NCBI GenBank assembly: GCA_011390645.1
Contig: JAABRY010000002.1
Coordinates: 1-43,005 of the forward strand
DNA length: 43,005 nt
Direction: 5' to 3'
Source: Gemmatimonadota bacterium
GTDB lineage: Bacteria; Gemmatimonadota; Gemmatimonadetes; Gemmatimonadales; GWC2-71-9
Shown here: positions 24,603 through 33,627 of the stretch, one piece after another
Layout: each line of letters opens with the position of its first letter
Position numbering within the stretch: the first letter of the stretch is position 1
Made by a program: the position numbers and the translations under genes
Notes under the pieces: generated by a model
Seen by the model: only the letters and a program-made list of their open reading frames with translations
Databases searched by the model: none
What the model was told of the DNA's origin: nothing

Positions 24603-25511
24603 ATGATCACTCTCCTCGCTCTCGCCGCCCTGCAGGCCACCGCGCCTGCGCCTGCCGACACCGTCCTCCCTGCCTGGACCCCGCACCGGGTTTACCACGC
24701 CGACAAGAATCGCTGGAGCGACCTCGAGACGATGGCCGCCGAGCTGGCCAAGGCCGATGTGGTCTTCCTCGGCGAGCAGCACGATGACCCGGGGACGCAC
24801 GCATTGCAGCGGGCGATCCTGGAGGCGGTGGCGCGTCGGCGCAGCGACGTGATCCTCTCGATGGAGATGTTCGAGCGCGACGTGCAGCCGGTGGTGGATC
24901 GGTACCTGGCGAGCGAGTTGCCGGAGTCGGCGTTCGTGGCGACGTCGCGTCCATGGCCCCGTTACGCGACCGACTACCGTCCCCTCGTCGAGTGGGCGCG
25001 CGCGCAGGGGTGGCCGGTGATCGCGGCGAATGTCCCGCGACCGATTGCGAGTCGGGTGGCAATGCGTGGTGGGTTGCCGGCGCTGGAGACGTTGCCCGAT
25101 TCACAGCGCGCGTGGGTGGCGGCGGACCGTCAGTGTCCGAACAACGATCGCTACTACAAGCGCTTCGCCCAGACGATGACCGCGCACCCGATGGGTGACG
25201 AGCCGCCGAGCGCGGAGCAGCTCGCCGCGATCACGAACAGCATGTATGCGTCGCAGTGCGTGAAGGACGAGACGATGGCGGAAGCGATCGTGCGCGCGCG
25301 TGCAGCGGTGGGCGGCTCACCATTGGTGATCCACGTGAACGGGGCGTTCCACTCCGACTATGGCGACGGCACCGCGTCGCGCGTGCAACGTCGGTTGCCA
25401 GACGCGAAGATCGTGGTGGTGAGTGCGGTGCCGATCATGGACCTCGACCGGATCGCGACGAAAATCCACCGCAAGCAGGGCGATTGGGTGGTGTATACGC
25501 TGAGGCCGTAG
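24603..25511 (+). CDS. ChaN-family (DUF399) putative heme/iron-related protein
   Basis: A 302-residue secreted protein with short signal peptide MITLLALAALQATAPAPA. The core has VVFLGEQHDDPGTHALQRAILEAV, MEMFERDVQPVVDRYL, YRPLVEWARAQGWPVIAANVPR, and a near C-terminal VIHVNGAFHSDYGDG. These match the ChaN/EreA-like fold (GExHD...H...NGxFH), a heme-binding lipoprotein family linked to iron uptake in some species. No lipobox Cys is visible. No heme transport genes are adjacent. TAGATT ends seven bases before the ATG without a ribosome binding site. A strong terminator follows at 25537. Confidence 0.82.
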   Translation: MITLLALAALQATAPAPADTVLPAWTPHRVYHADKNRWSDLETMAAELAKADVVFLGEQHDDPGTHALQRAILEAVARRRSDVILSMEMFERDVQPVVDRYLASELPESAFVATSRPWPRYATDYRPLVEWARAQGWPVIAANVPRPIASRVAMRGGLPALETLPDSQRAWVAADRQCPNNDRYYKRFAQTMTAHPMGDEPPSAEQLAAITNSMYASQCVKDETMAEAIVRARAAVGGSPLVIHVNGAFHSDYGDGTASRVQRRLPDAKIVVVSAVPIMDLDRIATKIHRKQGDWVVYTLRP

Positions 25512-25536
25512 CGCTCGGAAGCGATCGTGTTAAAAG

Positions 25537-25578
25537 GGCGCTGTCAGCGGTTGACAGCGCCTTGTCGCTTCTGGCAGA
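25537..25578 (+). terminator. Intrinsic terminator after the ChaN-family gene
   Basis: A perfect 10-bp stem GGCGCTGTCA/TGACAGCGCC (25537-25546 and 25552-25561) with loop GCGGT, followed by a T-rich stretch ending in ATTTTT. It separates the ChaN-family gene from the next gene. Confidence 0.85.
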
Positions 25579-25624
25579 TTTTTCAGGGTACACCACGAAC
25601 ACTCCTTCGTGGGATGGAGGCGGA

Positions 25625-27580
25625 GTGCCCTCTCTCGACCAACCTCAGCATCCCGAATCAAGCCCGCTGTGCCGCAGGTGGTACCTGCGCGTCAGCCGAT
25701 GCCTGCTGGCCGCGACGCTCCTCCCGTCACCGCTCCCTTCACAATCGGTAGAGGGGCCCACCGGGTTCGAGCACCTCGACGGCGGTCACCGCCTTGCCGA
25801 ACGTGTGGTTGATGCGTGCGGCTCGGCTCCTGCCGGTGATCTGGCGCGCCTGCATGACGAGCTGGTTCGTTCGATCCAGCACGATGCTTCAGCCCCGGAG
25901 TGGGCCGCCGTTGCGTGCGTGCGCGCGCACTTGGCGATCTCCGGTGCGGCGGTTCGGCACGCAGTCGGTATCCCGTTGGGTCAGGACTGGCGTCGTGCGG
26001 CGCTGGATGCAGCACTCCGGCGGGTGGAAGCCGCACCGGACGACGCTACGCAGGCAGCGTTGTTGGCCGCCCTGGGAATAGCGACCGCGGGGTTGACTGA
26101 TCGTGCCGTCGAGCCATCTCGGATGGTCCGCACACCCAGCCGATACGGCGATCGGGAGCGAATCCTCGGTGCCTTGTTCCGCGCCACACGGGTTGGCGAA
26201 CCACCTCCCAGCGTATACCGCGCGTGCGTCTCTCTCGGAATACAGGACGGTGAGCGTGCTGTTGCCAGAGATTGTCTGACGCGTGCGCTCGAGGCGGGCC
26301 ATGATTCGACCTGGCACCTGCTGCGACTCGCCGCGATGGGCTACTGGGCAGCAGATACCGTCCTCGGGCGTGCGGCGTTTGACCGTGCGGCTCGTGTCGC
26401 GCGCACTCTCGATGCGAAACATGAACTCGGCTGGCACCTTGAGGCCGGGTATGTCGTGGACGGCGTGGCGGGTGGGTCGCGGTATGCGAACGGCATTCTC
26501 AACATGAATTCGGCGACATGGCGCACGCTCCTCCCACTTGGGAGGTTTGCTCCAGAGGAGCGCAAACTGGTCCTCGACCTGCCCGCGGAGCGACATGCAC
26601 ACTGGATTGATTCTGTCGCGCGGGTCCTGCATTCGGATACAGAGTTGCCGCGACGTTCCCAAACTGACCGCTTCAGGCTGTCGTCTTCACCGGGCATGCG
26701 GTACACCGCGATTTGGGATCATGGTGAGCTCGTTACCCGGAAGATCTTCAAACACTTCCACCTGACCGCGTACGCATGGGGTAGCTTTCGGCCCTGCGGC
26801 AACACCGGGCGTTTCAGCATGCCGTGCTTCCCGACGACGATTCCGACCCATAGAGCCGTCATCACTGCATCGCTACAATCTGGTGCAGTTTGGAGTGTGG
26901 CAGATGCCCAACAGCTCCTGGTGGGCTGGGCCACAGCAGGGTCGGGGTTGGAGGGCGCCACGGCGGCCGACATTCGTTGGAGCCGGTGGGGCCTCGAAGT
27001 CGGTACCGCTTTCCAAGCTGAGTCCAAGCTTGATATTCCCGCAACCTATCAACGCAATCAATGGCTGATGGGCGTGAGCACCATCCCCGCCGCGCCCCCA
27101 GATGCTTCAACGCTCGGCATGATGGTCGAGGCAGGGGCGAGTGGGCGCGGCGGAGTGCATCTCGACGGTCTTGCCCCACTCTCCGATGCCGTGCTCGCCA
27201 TCTCCGACCCGGTGCTCGGTCAGGTCGGCAATGCTGTCACGTGGCGTGACAAATCCGGCTACGAAGTACTTATCTCTCCCCTCGCGACCTTCGCACGGAA
27301 GAGCACAGTAGAATTGGCGTATCAAATTCGCCAGCAAGGCACCGACTCTGCCGTCACGACGCGGCTGCGAATCCTGGGGGAGTCCGCCGTGTTCGGTGAC
27401 CTGCGCGAGCCACTTGTGACCCTCCGGTTTCGCGACGCGGTCGTGCCCGGGGTGCAGTGGATGCGACGCACCCTCGACATGCCGGACCTGCCAGCCGGGA
27501 GCTACGCGCTTGAACTCGCCGTGGCCGGAGCCGATGGCGTGTTCGGGGCAGCGCGGGTGGCGCGGTTTGATTTGAAGTAG
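25625..27580 (+). CDS. Large secreted protein of unknown function
   Basis: The start is probably GTG 25625, with GGAGG just upstream, giving 651 residues. The N-terminus CRRWYLRVSRCLLAATLLPSPLPSQS looks like a signal peptide. The central part (about residues 30-300) is rich in Ala/Arg helices of the kind DALLAALG...RAALDRAARVARTL, suggesting helical repeats like TPR. The C-terminal third has beta-rich text and ends in a strand-rich domain (VQWMRRTLDMPDLPAGSYALELAVAGADG), which resembles terminal domains of secreted Gemmatimonadota proteins. I do not recognise a family. Base usage is less extreme than in neighbours. The reading frame extends upstream to 25256 inside the ChaN-family gene, without support. 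Confidence 0.65.
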   Translation: MPSLDQPQHPESSPLCRRWYLRVSRCLLAATLLPSPLPSQSVEGPTGFEHLDGGHRLAERVVDACGSAPAGDLARLHDELVRSIQHDASAPEWAAVACVRAHLAISGAAVRHAVGIPLGQDWRRAALDAALRRVEAAPDDATQAALLAALGIATAGLTDRAVEPSRMVRTPSRYGDRERILGALFRATRVGEPPPSVYRACVSLGIQDGERAVARDCLTRALEAGHDSTWHLLRLAAMGYWAADTVLGRAAFDRAARVARTLDAKHELGWHLEAGYVVDGVAGGSRYANGILNMNSATWRTLLPLGRFAPEERKLVLDLPAERHAHWIDSVARVLHSDTELPRRSQTDRFRLSSSPGMRYTAIWDHGELVTRKIFKHFHLTAYAWGSFRPCGNTGRFSMPCFPTTIPTHRAVITASLQSGAVWSVADAQQLLVGWATAGSGLEGATAADIRWSRWGLEVGTAFQAESKLDIPATYQRNQWLMGVSTIPAAPPDASTLGMMVEAGASGRGGVHLDGLAPLSDAVLAISDPVLGQVGNAVTWRDKSGYEVLISPLATFARKSTVELAYQIRQQGTDSAVTTRLRILGESAVFGDLREPLVTLRFRDAVVPGVQWMRRTLDMPDLPAGSYALELAVAGADGVFGAARVARFDLK

Positions 27581-27712
27581 CGCGTCACCAACTGCGATAG
27601 CAGGCACACCACGCGCTCTCAGCATCCCACCCCCCACAATTGACGCCGAGCAGGTCGGGCGGTAGTCTCCTCTACCGAACACATCCGCTCCTCATCTCTC
27701 CGAGACCGCCCC

Positions 27713-30166
27713 ATGCCCCGTCCCGTGGCCCGCCTCGCGCTTGCCGCCATTGCCCTCACTGGCCCGCTCGGCGCACAGGCCAAGCCCTACGCCACCGTGA
27801 TCCCTGCCTCCGCCAGCACCACGCGCGGCCTCTTCGACGTGCACCGGGTGGAGGCGAAGCTGTTCTTCGAGATTCCCGATTCGCTGCTCGGCCGCGACAT
27901 GATCATCATGTCTCGCTACGCGCAGGTGCAGGACGGGATGTCGCAGGTCGGCGCGAACATGGCCCCGAACATCGTGGTGCGCTGGGAGCGCCGCGATGAT
28001 CGCATCCACCTGCGCGCGGTATCACACCAGACCACTGCCGACTCAGGCACCGCGCGTCACATCGCGGTCGAGGACCAGAACTTTGCCCCGGTGCTCGCCA
28101 CAATGCCGATCGCCGCGCGCGGCGGCGCGAGCTCCGTGATTGATGTGAGCGACCTCTACCTCGGCGAACACCCGGCCTTCACGTTGCAACGCACGCAGCG
28201 CACCCAGCTTGCGGTGCGGCGCTACGAGCGCGACCGCAGTTGGCTGGAGTTCGCGCGCAGCTTTCCGACGAACGTCGAGCTGCGTGTGGTGCAGAGTTAC
28301 GCCGCAGATCAACCGCCGAGCAATGCGCGTGGTGGTGCGGTGTCATTCGAGGTGAACCACTCGATGATTCTCCTCCCGGCAGTGCCGATGCGGCCGCGCC
28401 TCTGGGATGAGCGGGTCGGCTTCATCAGTGTGCAGCGCACCAACTACTCCCGCGACTTCCAGGGCGTGCGGGCCGAGCGCTACGCGCGTCGCTTCCGTCT
28501 GGAGCCGAAGGACACCGCCGCCTTCCTGCGCGGCGAGCTGGTCGAGCCGGTGAATCCGTGGGTCTGGTACATTGACCCGGCGACGCCCGAGGAATGGGTG
28601 CCGTACTTCGAGGCCGGGATCCTGGAGTGGAACGGCGCATTTGAAGACGCCGGCTTCAAGAACGCGATCCAGGTGCGCCGTGCCCCCACGCCCGAGGAGG
28701 ATCCGGAGTTCTCCCTGCTCGATGCGCGCTGGTCGGTGGTGCGCTATGTGCCGACCACGGTGCGTTCCGCGAATTCCGGTGGCGACGTGATTGACCCGCG
28801 GTCGGGTGAGGTGCTGCGCGCCCACACCAACATGTACGAGGCGGTAGCGGAGCGGATGCGCTGGCAGTTGCTGTCGCAGGTCGCCGCGGCGGCCGATGAT
28901 CCGCGCTACCGCAATTCTCGCCTACCTGAGGACCTGATGGGCGAGGCGATCCGCTACGTGATGTCGCACGAGACGGCGCACTCGGTCGGCTTGCCGCACA
29001 ACCAGCGCGCGAACTTTGTGTTTCCCGTGGACTCGATCCGCAATCCCGACTTCGTGCGGCGCATGGGGCACTCTGGGTCGTCGGTCGGCCGCACGCGCTT
29101 CAACTACGCGGCACAACCGGGTGATGGCGTCCCGCCGGAACGCCGGATGGGTGTCTGGGATCGCTGGGCCGTCTACTGGGGCTATCGCCCGATCATCGAG
29201 GCCGCGAGCGTCGAGGACGAGACGGCCACGCTGCATCGGTGGATCACCGAGCGCGCCGACAAGCCGTGGTTCCGCTTTGCCGATGCGCAGTTCGGGATGG
29301 ACGAGGAGTGGGACCCGTACCGGATGACCGAGGGGATCTCCGCCGATCCGGTCGAGGCCGCCTCGCTCGGCATGAACAACCTGCGCATGCTGGCCGATTC
29401 GCTGCTGCCGTGGTTGCTGGAAGAGGGTGATGACTACTACGAGCTCGAGACCCACTACCTGCAGGCGCTGACGCAGTGGAATCGCTACGCCGAGCATGCG
29501 GCATCGGCGATTGGCGGGTCGTGGACGCATCACAAGCGCTTTGGCGAGCCGGGGGTGGTGTACACCGCGATCGAACCGGACTATCAGCGGAAGGCGATGC
29601 GCTTCATCACCGAGCAGGTGCTGGCGACACCGACCTGGGCGCTCAACCCGGATGTGCTGCGCCGGATCGAGCATGCCGGCGCAGTCGAGCGGATCAGGGC
29701 GTACCAGGAGCTCGCGGTCCAGCGCCTGCTCAACCATGCGCGGCTCGCGCGGATGATCGAGCACGAGACGTTCCATGGTGCGGCGACGTACACTCCGAGC
29801 GAGATGCTGGACGATGTGCGCGAGGCGCTGTGGGGTGATGCGACGGCGGGGCGGGCGCTCGACACTTATCGTCGCAATGCGCAGCGCGCGTACTTGGCGC
29901 AGGCGCACCATCTCCTCAAGGAGGCCGACAACGCCGGCTGGTCGCCGCCGCGGTCGGGCGACCTGCGTGTGGGCAGCGACACCGACCCGACGCTCAATGG
30001 CCCGCTCAAGATCGCGCAGTCGGACATCCGGCCGCTGATCCGCGAGCAATTGACGCTGTTGCGCGCTGACCTGCAATCCGCGCTCGGCCGTGGGGTGCGC
30101 GATCGGATGACGCGGATCCATCTGGAGGATGCGGTGCTGCGGATCAATGTGGCGTTGGAGCCGTAG
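27713..30166 (+). CDS. Secreted zinc-dependent metallopeptidase (DUF5117/Met-zincin type)
   Basis: An 817-residue protein with signal peptide MPRPVARLALAAIALTGPLGAQA. The N-terminal half (DUF5118/DUF5117-like) includes DVHRVEAKLFFEIPDSLLGRDMIIMSRYAQ and EVNHSMILLP. The peptidase domain carries VMSHETAHSVGLPHN, the extended zincin motif HExxHxxGxxH, preceded by LDARWSVVRYVPT and followed by MGHSGSS. The large C-terminal region is helical. Related proteins occur in Bacteroidetes, Gemmatimonadetes and Acidobacteria and are presumed exported or outer-membrane-associated peptidases of unknown substrate. Ten bases separate it from the next lipoprotein gene, so they are probably cotranscribed. Confidence 0.88.
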   Translation: MPRPVARLALAAIALTGPLGAQAKPYATVIPASASTTRGLFDVHRVEAKLFFEIPDSLLGRDMIIMSRYAQVQDGMSQVGANMAPNIVVRWERRDDRIHLRAVSHQTTADSGTARHIAVEDQNFAPVLATMPIAARGGASSVIDVSDLYLGEHPAFTLQRTQRTQLAVRRYERDRSWLEFARSFPTNVELRVVQSYAADQPPSNARGGAVSFEVNHSMILLPAVPMRPRLWDERVGFISVQRTNYSRDFQGVRAERYARRFRLEPKDTAAFLRGELVEPVNPWVWYIDPATPEEWVPYFEAGILEWNGAFEDAGFKNAIQVRRAPTPEEDPEFSLLDARWSVVRYVPTTVRSANSGGDVIDPRSGEVLRAHTNMYEAVAERMRWQLLSQVAAAADDPRYRNSRLPEDLMGEAIRYVMSHETAHSVGLPHNQRANFVFPVDSIRNPDFVRRMGHSGSSVGRTRFNYAAQPGDGVPPERRMGVWDRWAVYWGYRPIIEAASVEDETATLHRWITERADKPWFRFADAQFGMDEEWDPYRMTEGISADPVEAASLGMNNLRMLADSLLPWLLEEGDDYYELETHYLQALTQWNRYAEHAASAIGGSWTHHKRFGEPGVVYTAIEPDYQRKAMRFITEQVLATPTWALNPDVLRRIEHAGAVERIRAYQELAVQRLLNHARLARMIEHETFHGAATYTPSEMLDDVREALWGDATAGRALDTYRRNAQRAYLAQAHHLLKEADNAGWSPPRSGDLRVGSDTDPTLNGPLKIAQSDIRPLIREQLTLLRADLQSALGRGVRDRMTRIHLEDAVLRINVALEP

Positions 30167-30176
30167 GAGAATCGGT

Positions 30177-31397
30177 GTGATCGCAGCGAAGGCATTACTA
30201 GGGAACTCCAGCTGGGCTGCGATCACATTGCTGGCTTCGCTCGCGTGTGCTGATGCCCCGCCCTCGCAGCGGGGAGCCGTTCGTGCCGACTCCGCGGGGG
30301 TGACGCTCGTTCACCTCCCGCCGGGTCACGCGGATGAGCTCCCCACGCTGACGACACGACTCATCTTCTCGACCGCTACGCTGGAAGATCTCCAGTTGGG
30401 TGAGGCCCGATCACTATCGGCGCGCTTCATCAACGACACTCTCTGGGCCGTGGCGCAGGGTCAGGAGATCTGGTTGCTGACGCCGGATGGAACGGTGGTA
30501 CGCAAGATCGGTCGCGCCGGTGAAGGACCGGGTGAGTACCAGATGATCCTGTCGCTGGGGATAACGCGTGACGGGAACCTGTTGGCCAACGACTTCATGT
30601 CCGGTCGGGTGACCGAGGTCACCCTCGACGGCGAGGTGCGCCGCATCGTGCCACGATTGGCAACGTACGCGGACGGCATCAACAATCTGCCGCTGACCGA
30701 TTTGCCGGGCGGGCGACTGCTCGTGTTGCCAATGCAGTGGCGCCCCGCGAGGGCGGCGTTCCAGGGAATGGAGGGTGAGCGTTACCCGCGCGACCCTGTC
30801 CCGCTGCTGGTATACGATTCGACTGGTGCGATTGTGGATTCGGTGGCGCGGTGGCCTGGCATCGAACGACACGACGGCATGGTGGTGCCGTTCGCGAGAA
30901 GTGTCCTCCATCACAATCGCGACGATGCCATTGCGATCGGACCGACAGATTCACTGTCCGTGTCGCTCTTTGAGGGGACGGCGCTGCGGCTGCGCCTGAC
31001 CTCGCCCCGGACCACCGCTGCTCCCGATGAGGCGATGCGTGCGGCGCGTGACCGTGCGCTGGTTGCATTGATGGGTGAGTTGGGGCAGGTCGTGGTGGAT
31101 CACCAGCGCTCGCTACCGGGGCCGGAGCACCTGCCGGCCGTAGGTGGGCTCGTGCTCGACACAGAATTCAACATTTGGGTCGGCGACTATCTCCCGTCTG
31201 GCGGAGTGCTTCGGCGCTGGGTGCGCTACGGCGCTGACGGGACACCCAACGCATTGCTCCGCCTGCCCGGGCGCGTGGATCCGTTGCTGCCAGGGCCGAG
31301 TGAGCTATTGGATGCGACGCGTACCCATCTCCTGGTGCTCACCGAGGACGAGGACGGGGAGAGTTTTGTTGAGGTGCATGAGGTTGTGGGAGGATAG
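30177..31397 (+). CDS. Lipoprotein with predicted six-bladed beta-propeller
   Basis: GTG 30177, with AGGAGA upstream, gives 406 residues. The lipoprotein signal ends LLASLACADA with the Cys of the lipobox. Repeated blade-like segments follow: LWAVAQGQEIWLLTPDGTVVRKIGRAGEGPGEYQMI, LGITRDGNLLANDFMSGRVTEVTLDGEVRR, and GGLVLDTEFNIWVGDYLP. The GRxGEGPGEY motif is characteristic of six-bladed (6-NHL-like) propeller proteins frequent in Gemmatimonadota and Bacteroidetes. Ligand and role are unknown. It directly follows the zinc peptidase gene. Confidence 0.78.
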   Translation: MIAAKALLGNSSWAAITLLASLACADAPPSQRGAVRADSAGVTLVHLPPGHADELPTLTTRLIFSTATLEDLQLGEARSLSARFINDTLWAVAQGQEIWLLTPDGTVVRKIGRAGEGPGEYQMILSLGITRDGNLLANDFMSGRVTEVTLDGEVRRIVPRLATYADGINNLPLTDLPGGRLLVLPMQWRPARAAFQGMEGERYPRDPVPLLVYDSTGAIVDSVARWPGIERHDGMVVPFARSVLHHNRDDAIAIGPTDSLSVSLFEGTALRLRLTSPRTTAAPDEAMRAARDRALVALMGELGQVVVDHQRSLPGPEHLPAVGGLVLDTEFNIWVGDYLPSGGVLRRWVRYGADGTPNALLRLPGRVDPLLPGPSELLDATRTHLLVLTEDEDGESFVEVHEVVGG

Positions 31398-31453
31398 GTG
31401 GGTGGGCCGAGGGGTGTGGCTGACCTGAGCCTGACATCAGACGAAGCCGAACC

Positions 31454-32107
31454 TCACCCCACCCACCCCATCACTTCTTCCACCCACTTCGGTGACGTGG
31501 TCTCGACCACCGGAATGTCGGGTCGGACGCGCCGCAGTGCATCCGCATTCCTGCCACGCGAGTGATCATCCCCCGACACATCCGGCATCGCGTTCATCAC
31601 CACGCCCGGACAGGTGAGGCCCGCGAGGTCGAGCACCGCGAGGGTGAGCAGCGTGTGGTTCAGCGTACCGAGCCGGTCAGCCGCCACCACGATCGTCGGT
31701 GCGCCCAAGCGGCGCGCCACGTCGAGCATGTTGCGACGCCAGGTGAGCGGCGCATACAAGCCGCCCGCACCCTCCACGAACGTGATGTCGGCGCTCTCCG
31801 CCATCGCCTGCACTTCGGTGATTGTGTCGGTGAGGTCGAACGGCCGCCCCTCCAGCTCGGCCGCTTCCGCCGCGGCCACTGGGGTGCGATATCGCCGCAA
31901 CGCATGCAGCGGCGCGGCCTGCCGCGTGGCCCGAGCGAGCAGTGCACCATCTTCCGTGGGGGACGGTTCCTCCGGGGTGCCGGTCTCGACCAGCTTGACC
32001 GCCCGCACCTCGAGGCCGCTGCCGTAAAGCGCTCCACCCAGCGCACAACCGACCCATGTCTTGCCGACGCCGGTGTCCGTACCACTCAAGAGCACGATCC
32101 TACCCAC
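31454..32107 (-). CDS. bioD: Dethiobiotin synthetase
   Basis: GTG 32107 overlaps the end of bioA by eight bases and gives 217 residues. The P-loop is GTDTGVGKTWVGCALGGAL; AVKLVETG carries the catalytic Lys, and VEGAGGLYAPLT is the conserved VEGAGG segment. It closes the ureido ring of dethiobiotin from DAPA, CO2 and ATP. Part of a bioB-bioA-bioD minus-strand cluster. The longer frame to 32158 lies inside bioA. Confidence 0.94.
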   Translation of the reverse strand: MGRIVLLSGTDTGVGKTWVGCALGGALYGSGLEVRAVKLVETGTPEEPSPTEDGALLARATRQAAPLHALRRYRTPVAAAEAAELEGRPFDLTDTITEVQAMAESADITFVEGAGGLYAPLTWRRNMLDVARRLGAPTIVVAADRLGTLNHTLLTLAVLDLAGLTCPGVVMNAMPDVSGDDHSRGRNADALRRVRPDIPVVETTSPKWVEEVMGWVG

Positions 32108-33446
32108 ACGCCACCTCGATCCCGGCTTCCAGCGTGTCGAAGAGGATGTCGAGTTCATCGCGCGTGATGGTGAGCGGCGGCATCACGATCACGACATCGC
32201 CGATCGGCCGAAGGAAGACACCACGCCGCTTCGCCTCGGTACACACTCGCATTCCCGTGCGCCGCGCACTCGGGAACGCAGCACGCGTGGCCACGTCGGC
32301 CACCAACTCCACACCCAGCGCGAGCCCGTACCGGCGCACATCGCCCACATGCGGCAGGGCACGCATGCGGTCCGCACGTTCCGCGAAGTGCGCAATCGTG
32401 TCGGGCAATCCGTCGAGTACCTCAGGCATCAGATCAAGCGTCGCATGCGCGGCGGCGGCAGCCAGGGCGTTGCCGGTGTAGGTGTGGCCGTGGAAGAAGG
32501 TGCGGCCTTCCTCCGGCCGCCCGAGGAAGCCCGCGAAGATCCGCTCGGTGGTGAGCGTCGCCGCCATTGGGAGATAGCCGCCGGTGAGCCCCTTGGCGAG
32601 GCAGAGGAAGTCGGGCTCGAGTCCTTCCACCTCGCTCGCGAACATCAAGCCGGAGCGACCGAAGCCCACCGCCACCTCATCCACGATCACCAGGGCACCG
32701 GCCGCACGCGCCGCTGCCGCGATCCGCGCGGCAAAGCCGTCGGGTTGCGTGACCATCCCCGCGGCACCCTGTACCCCTGGCTCGATCACGACCGCGGCGA
32801 TCTCGTCCGCATGCTCCGCAATCATTCGCTCGCCGATGCTCACGCACTCCACATTGCAGGTGGTGCGTTCCAGTCCGAGCGGGCAGCGATAGCAGTACGG
32901 CTGCGGTGCCTGCAGGGTGGGGAAGAGGAGTGGGCGATAGACCTCGTGGAAGAGGTCGATCCCGCCGAGCGAGACGGCGCCGACGGTGTCGCCATGGTAA
33001 GCGCCGCCGATCGTAACGAAGCGGGTGCGCTTGGCGTCGGCCGCATTGCCGGTCTGCTGCCAAAATTGGTAGGCCATCTTCATCGCGACCTCGACAGCGG
33101 TGGAGCCGTTGTCGCTGAAGAAGACGCGCGAGAGTCCGGCGGGAGCAACGCCCACGAGCCGAGCAGCGAGCTCTACCGCTGGTGCACTGGCATTGCCGAG
33201 AAAGGTGCTGTGCGCGAATCGGCCGAGCTGCGCGGTGATCGCGGCATCGAGCTCGGGGCGGCGATGGCCGAAGAGGTTGCACCAGAGCGACGCGACGCCA
33301 TCGAGATAGCGCTGGCCGTCGGCATCAATGAGCCAGTGTCCCTCCGCCGCGACGACCATTAGTGGATGCTCGTCGGCGTAGACGCTGTGCGGCGTGAAGG
33401 GATGCCAGACGTGCTGGAGGTCGGTGGCGTGAAGGGGAGAGGACAT
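32100..33446 (-). CDS. bioA: Adenosylmethionine (or lysine)-8-amino-7-oxononanoate aminotransferase
   Basis: A 448-residue class III PLP aminotransferase. It starts HVWHPFTPHS, typical of BioA, with YLDGVASLWCNLFGH, the PLP site IVDEVAVGFGRSG and LCLAKGLTGGYLPMAATL (catalytic Lys). It makes DAPA from KAPA. The segment YCYRCPLGLERTTCNVEC places four cysteines together; a YRCPLG...C form is seen in the Bacillus BioK type, which uses lysine as amino donor, so lysine cannot be excluded. TACGTT (33459-33454) ends seven bases before the ATG, with no ribosome binding site. Confidence 0.94.
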   Translation of the reverse strand: MSSPLHATDLQHVWHPFTPHSVYADEHPLMVVAAEGHWLIDADGQRYLDGVASLWCNLFGHRRPELDAAITAQLGRFAHSTFLGNASAPAVELAARLVGVAPAGLSRVFFSDNGSTAVEVAMKMAYQFWQQTGNAADAKRTRFVTIGGAYHGDTVGAVSLGGIDLFHEVYRPLLFPTLQAPQPYCYRCPLGLERTTCNVECVSIGERMIAEHADEIAAVVIEPGVQGAAGMVTQPDGFAARIAAAARAAGALVIVDEVAVGFGRSGLMFASEVEGLEPDFLCLAKGLTGGYLPMAATLTTERIFAGFLGRPEEGRTFFHGHTYTGNALAAAAAHATLDLMPEVLDGLPDTIAHFAERADRMRALPHVGDVRRYGLALGVELVADVATRAAFPSARRTGMRVCTEAKRRGVFLRPIGDVVIVMPPLTITRDELDILFDTLEAGIEVACG

Positions 33447-33477
33447 GGCGGGAAACGTAAGGCTGGGAAGGGAAAAC

Positions 33478-33625
33478 GTGAAACGTGAAAGGGGGTGTGA
33501 ATGTCATCCCGAGCGCAGCGAGGGATCTCCAGTGGTCGCTGTGCACCGATCCGGTCTCGTCGCGAATGGATCCTCTGGAGATCCCTCGACTACGCACCCC
33601 TGCGGGGTGCTGCGCTCGGGATGAC
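33478..33625. repeat. GTGAAAS heptamers plus palindromic GTCATCCCGAGCG element between bioB and bioA
   Basis: Two heptamers GTGAAAC, GTGAAAG (33478-33491) precede a palindromic element at 33503-33625. Left arm GTCATCCCGAGCGCAGCG...ATCTCC (33503-33530). The right arm (33577-33625) is its complement interrupted by a small hairpin GCACCCCTGCGGGGTGC. The element begins three bases after the bioB stop codon on the minus strand. Confidence 0.85.
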
Positions 33626-33627
33626 AA

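Noticed and set aside
25256-25624. Upstream part of the large unknown protein frame
   Set aside because: It overlaps the ChaN-family gene and a terminator; a ribosome binding site and signal peptide point to 25625.
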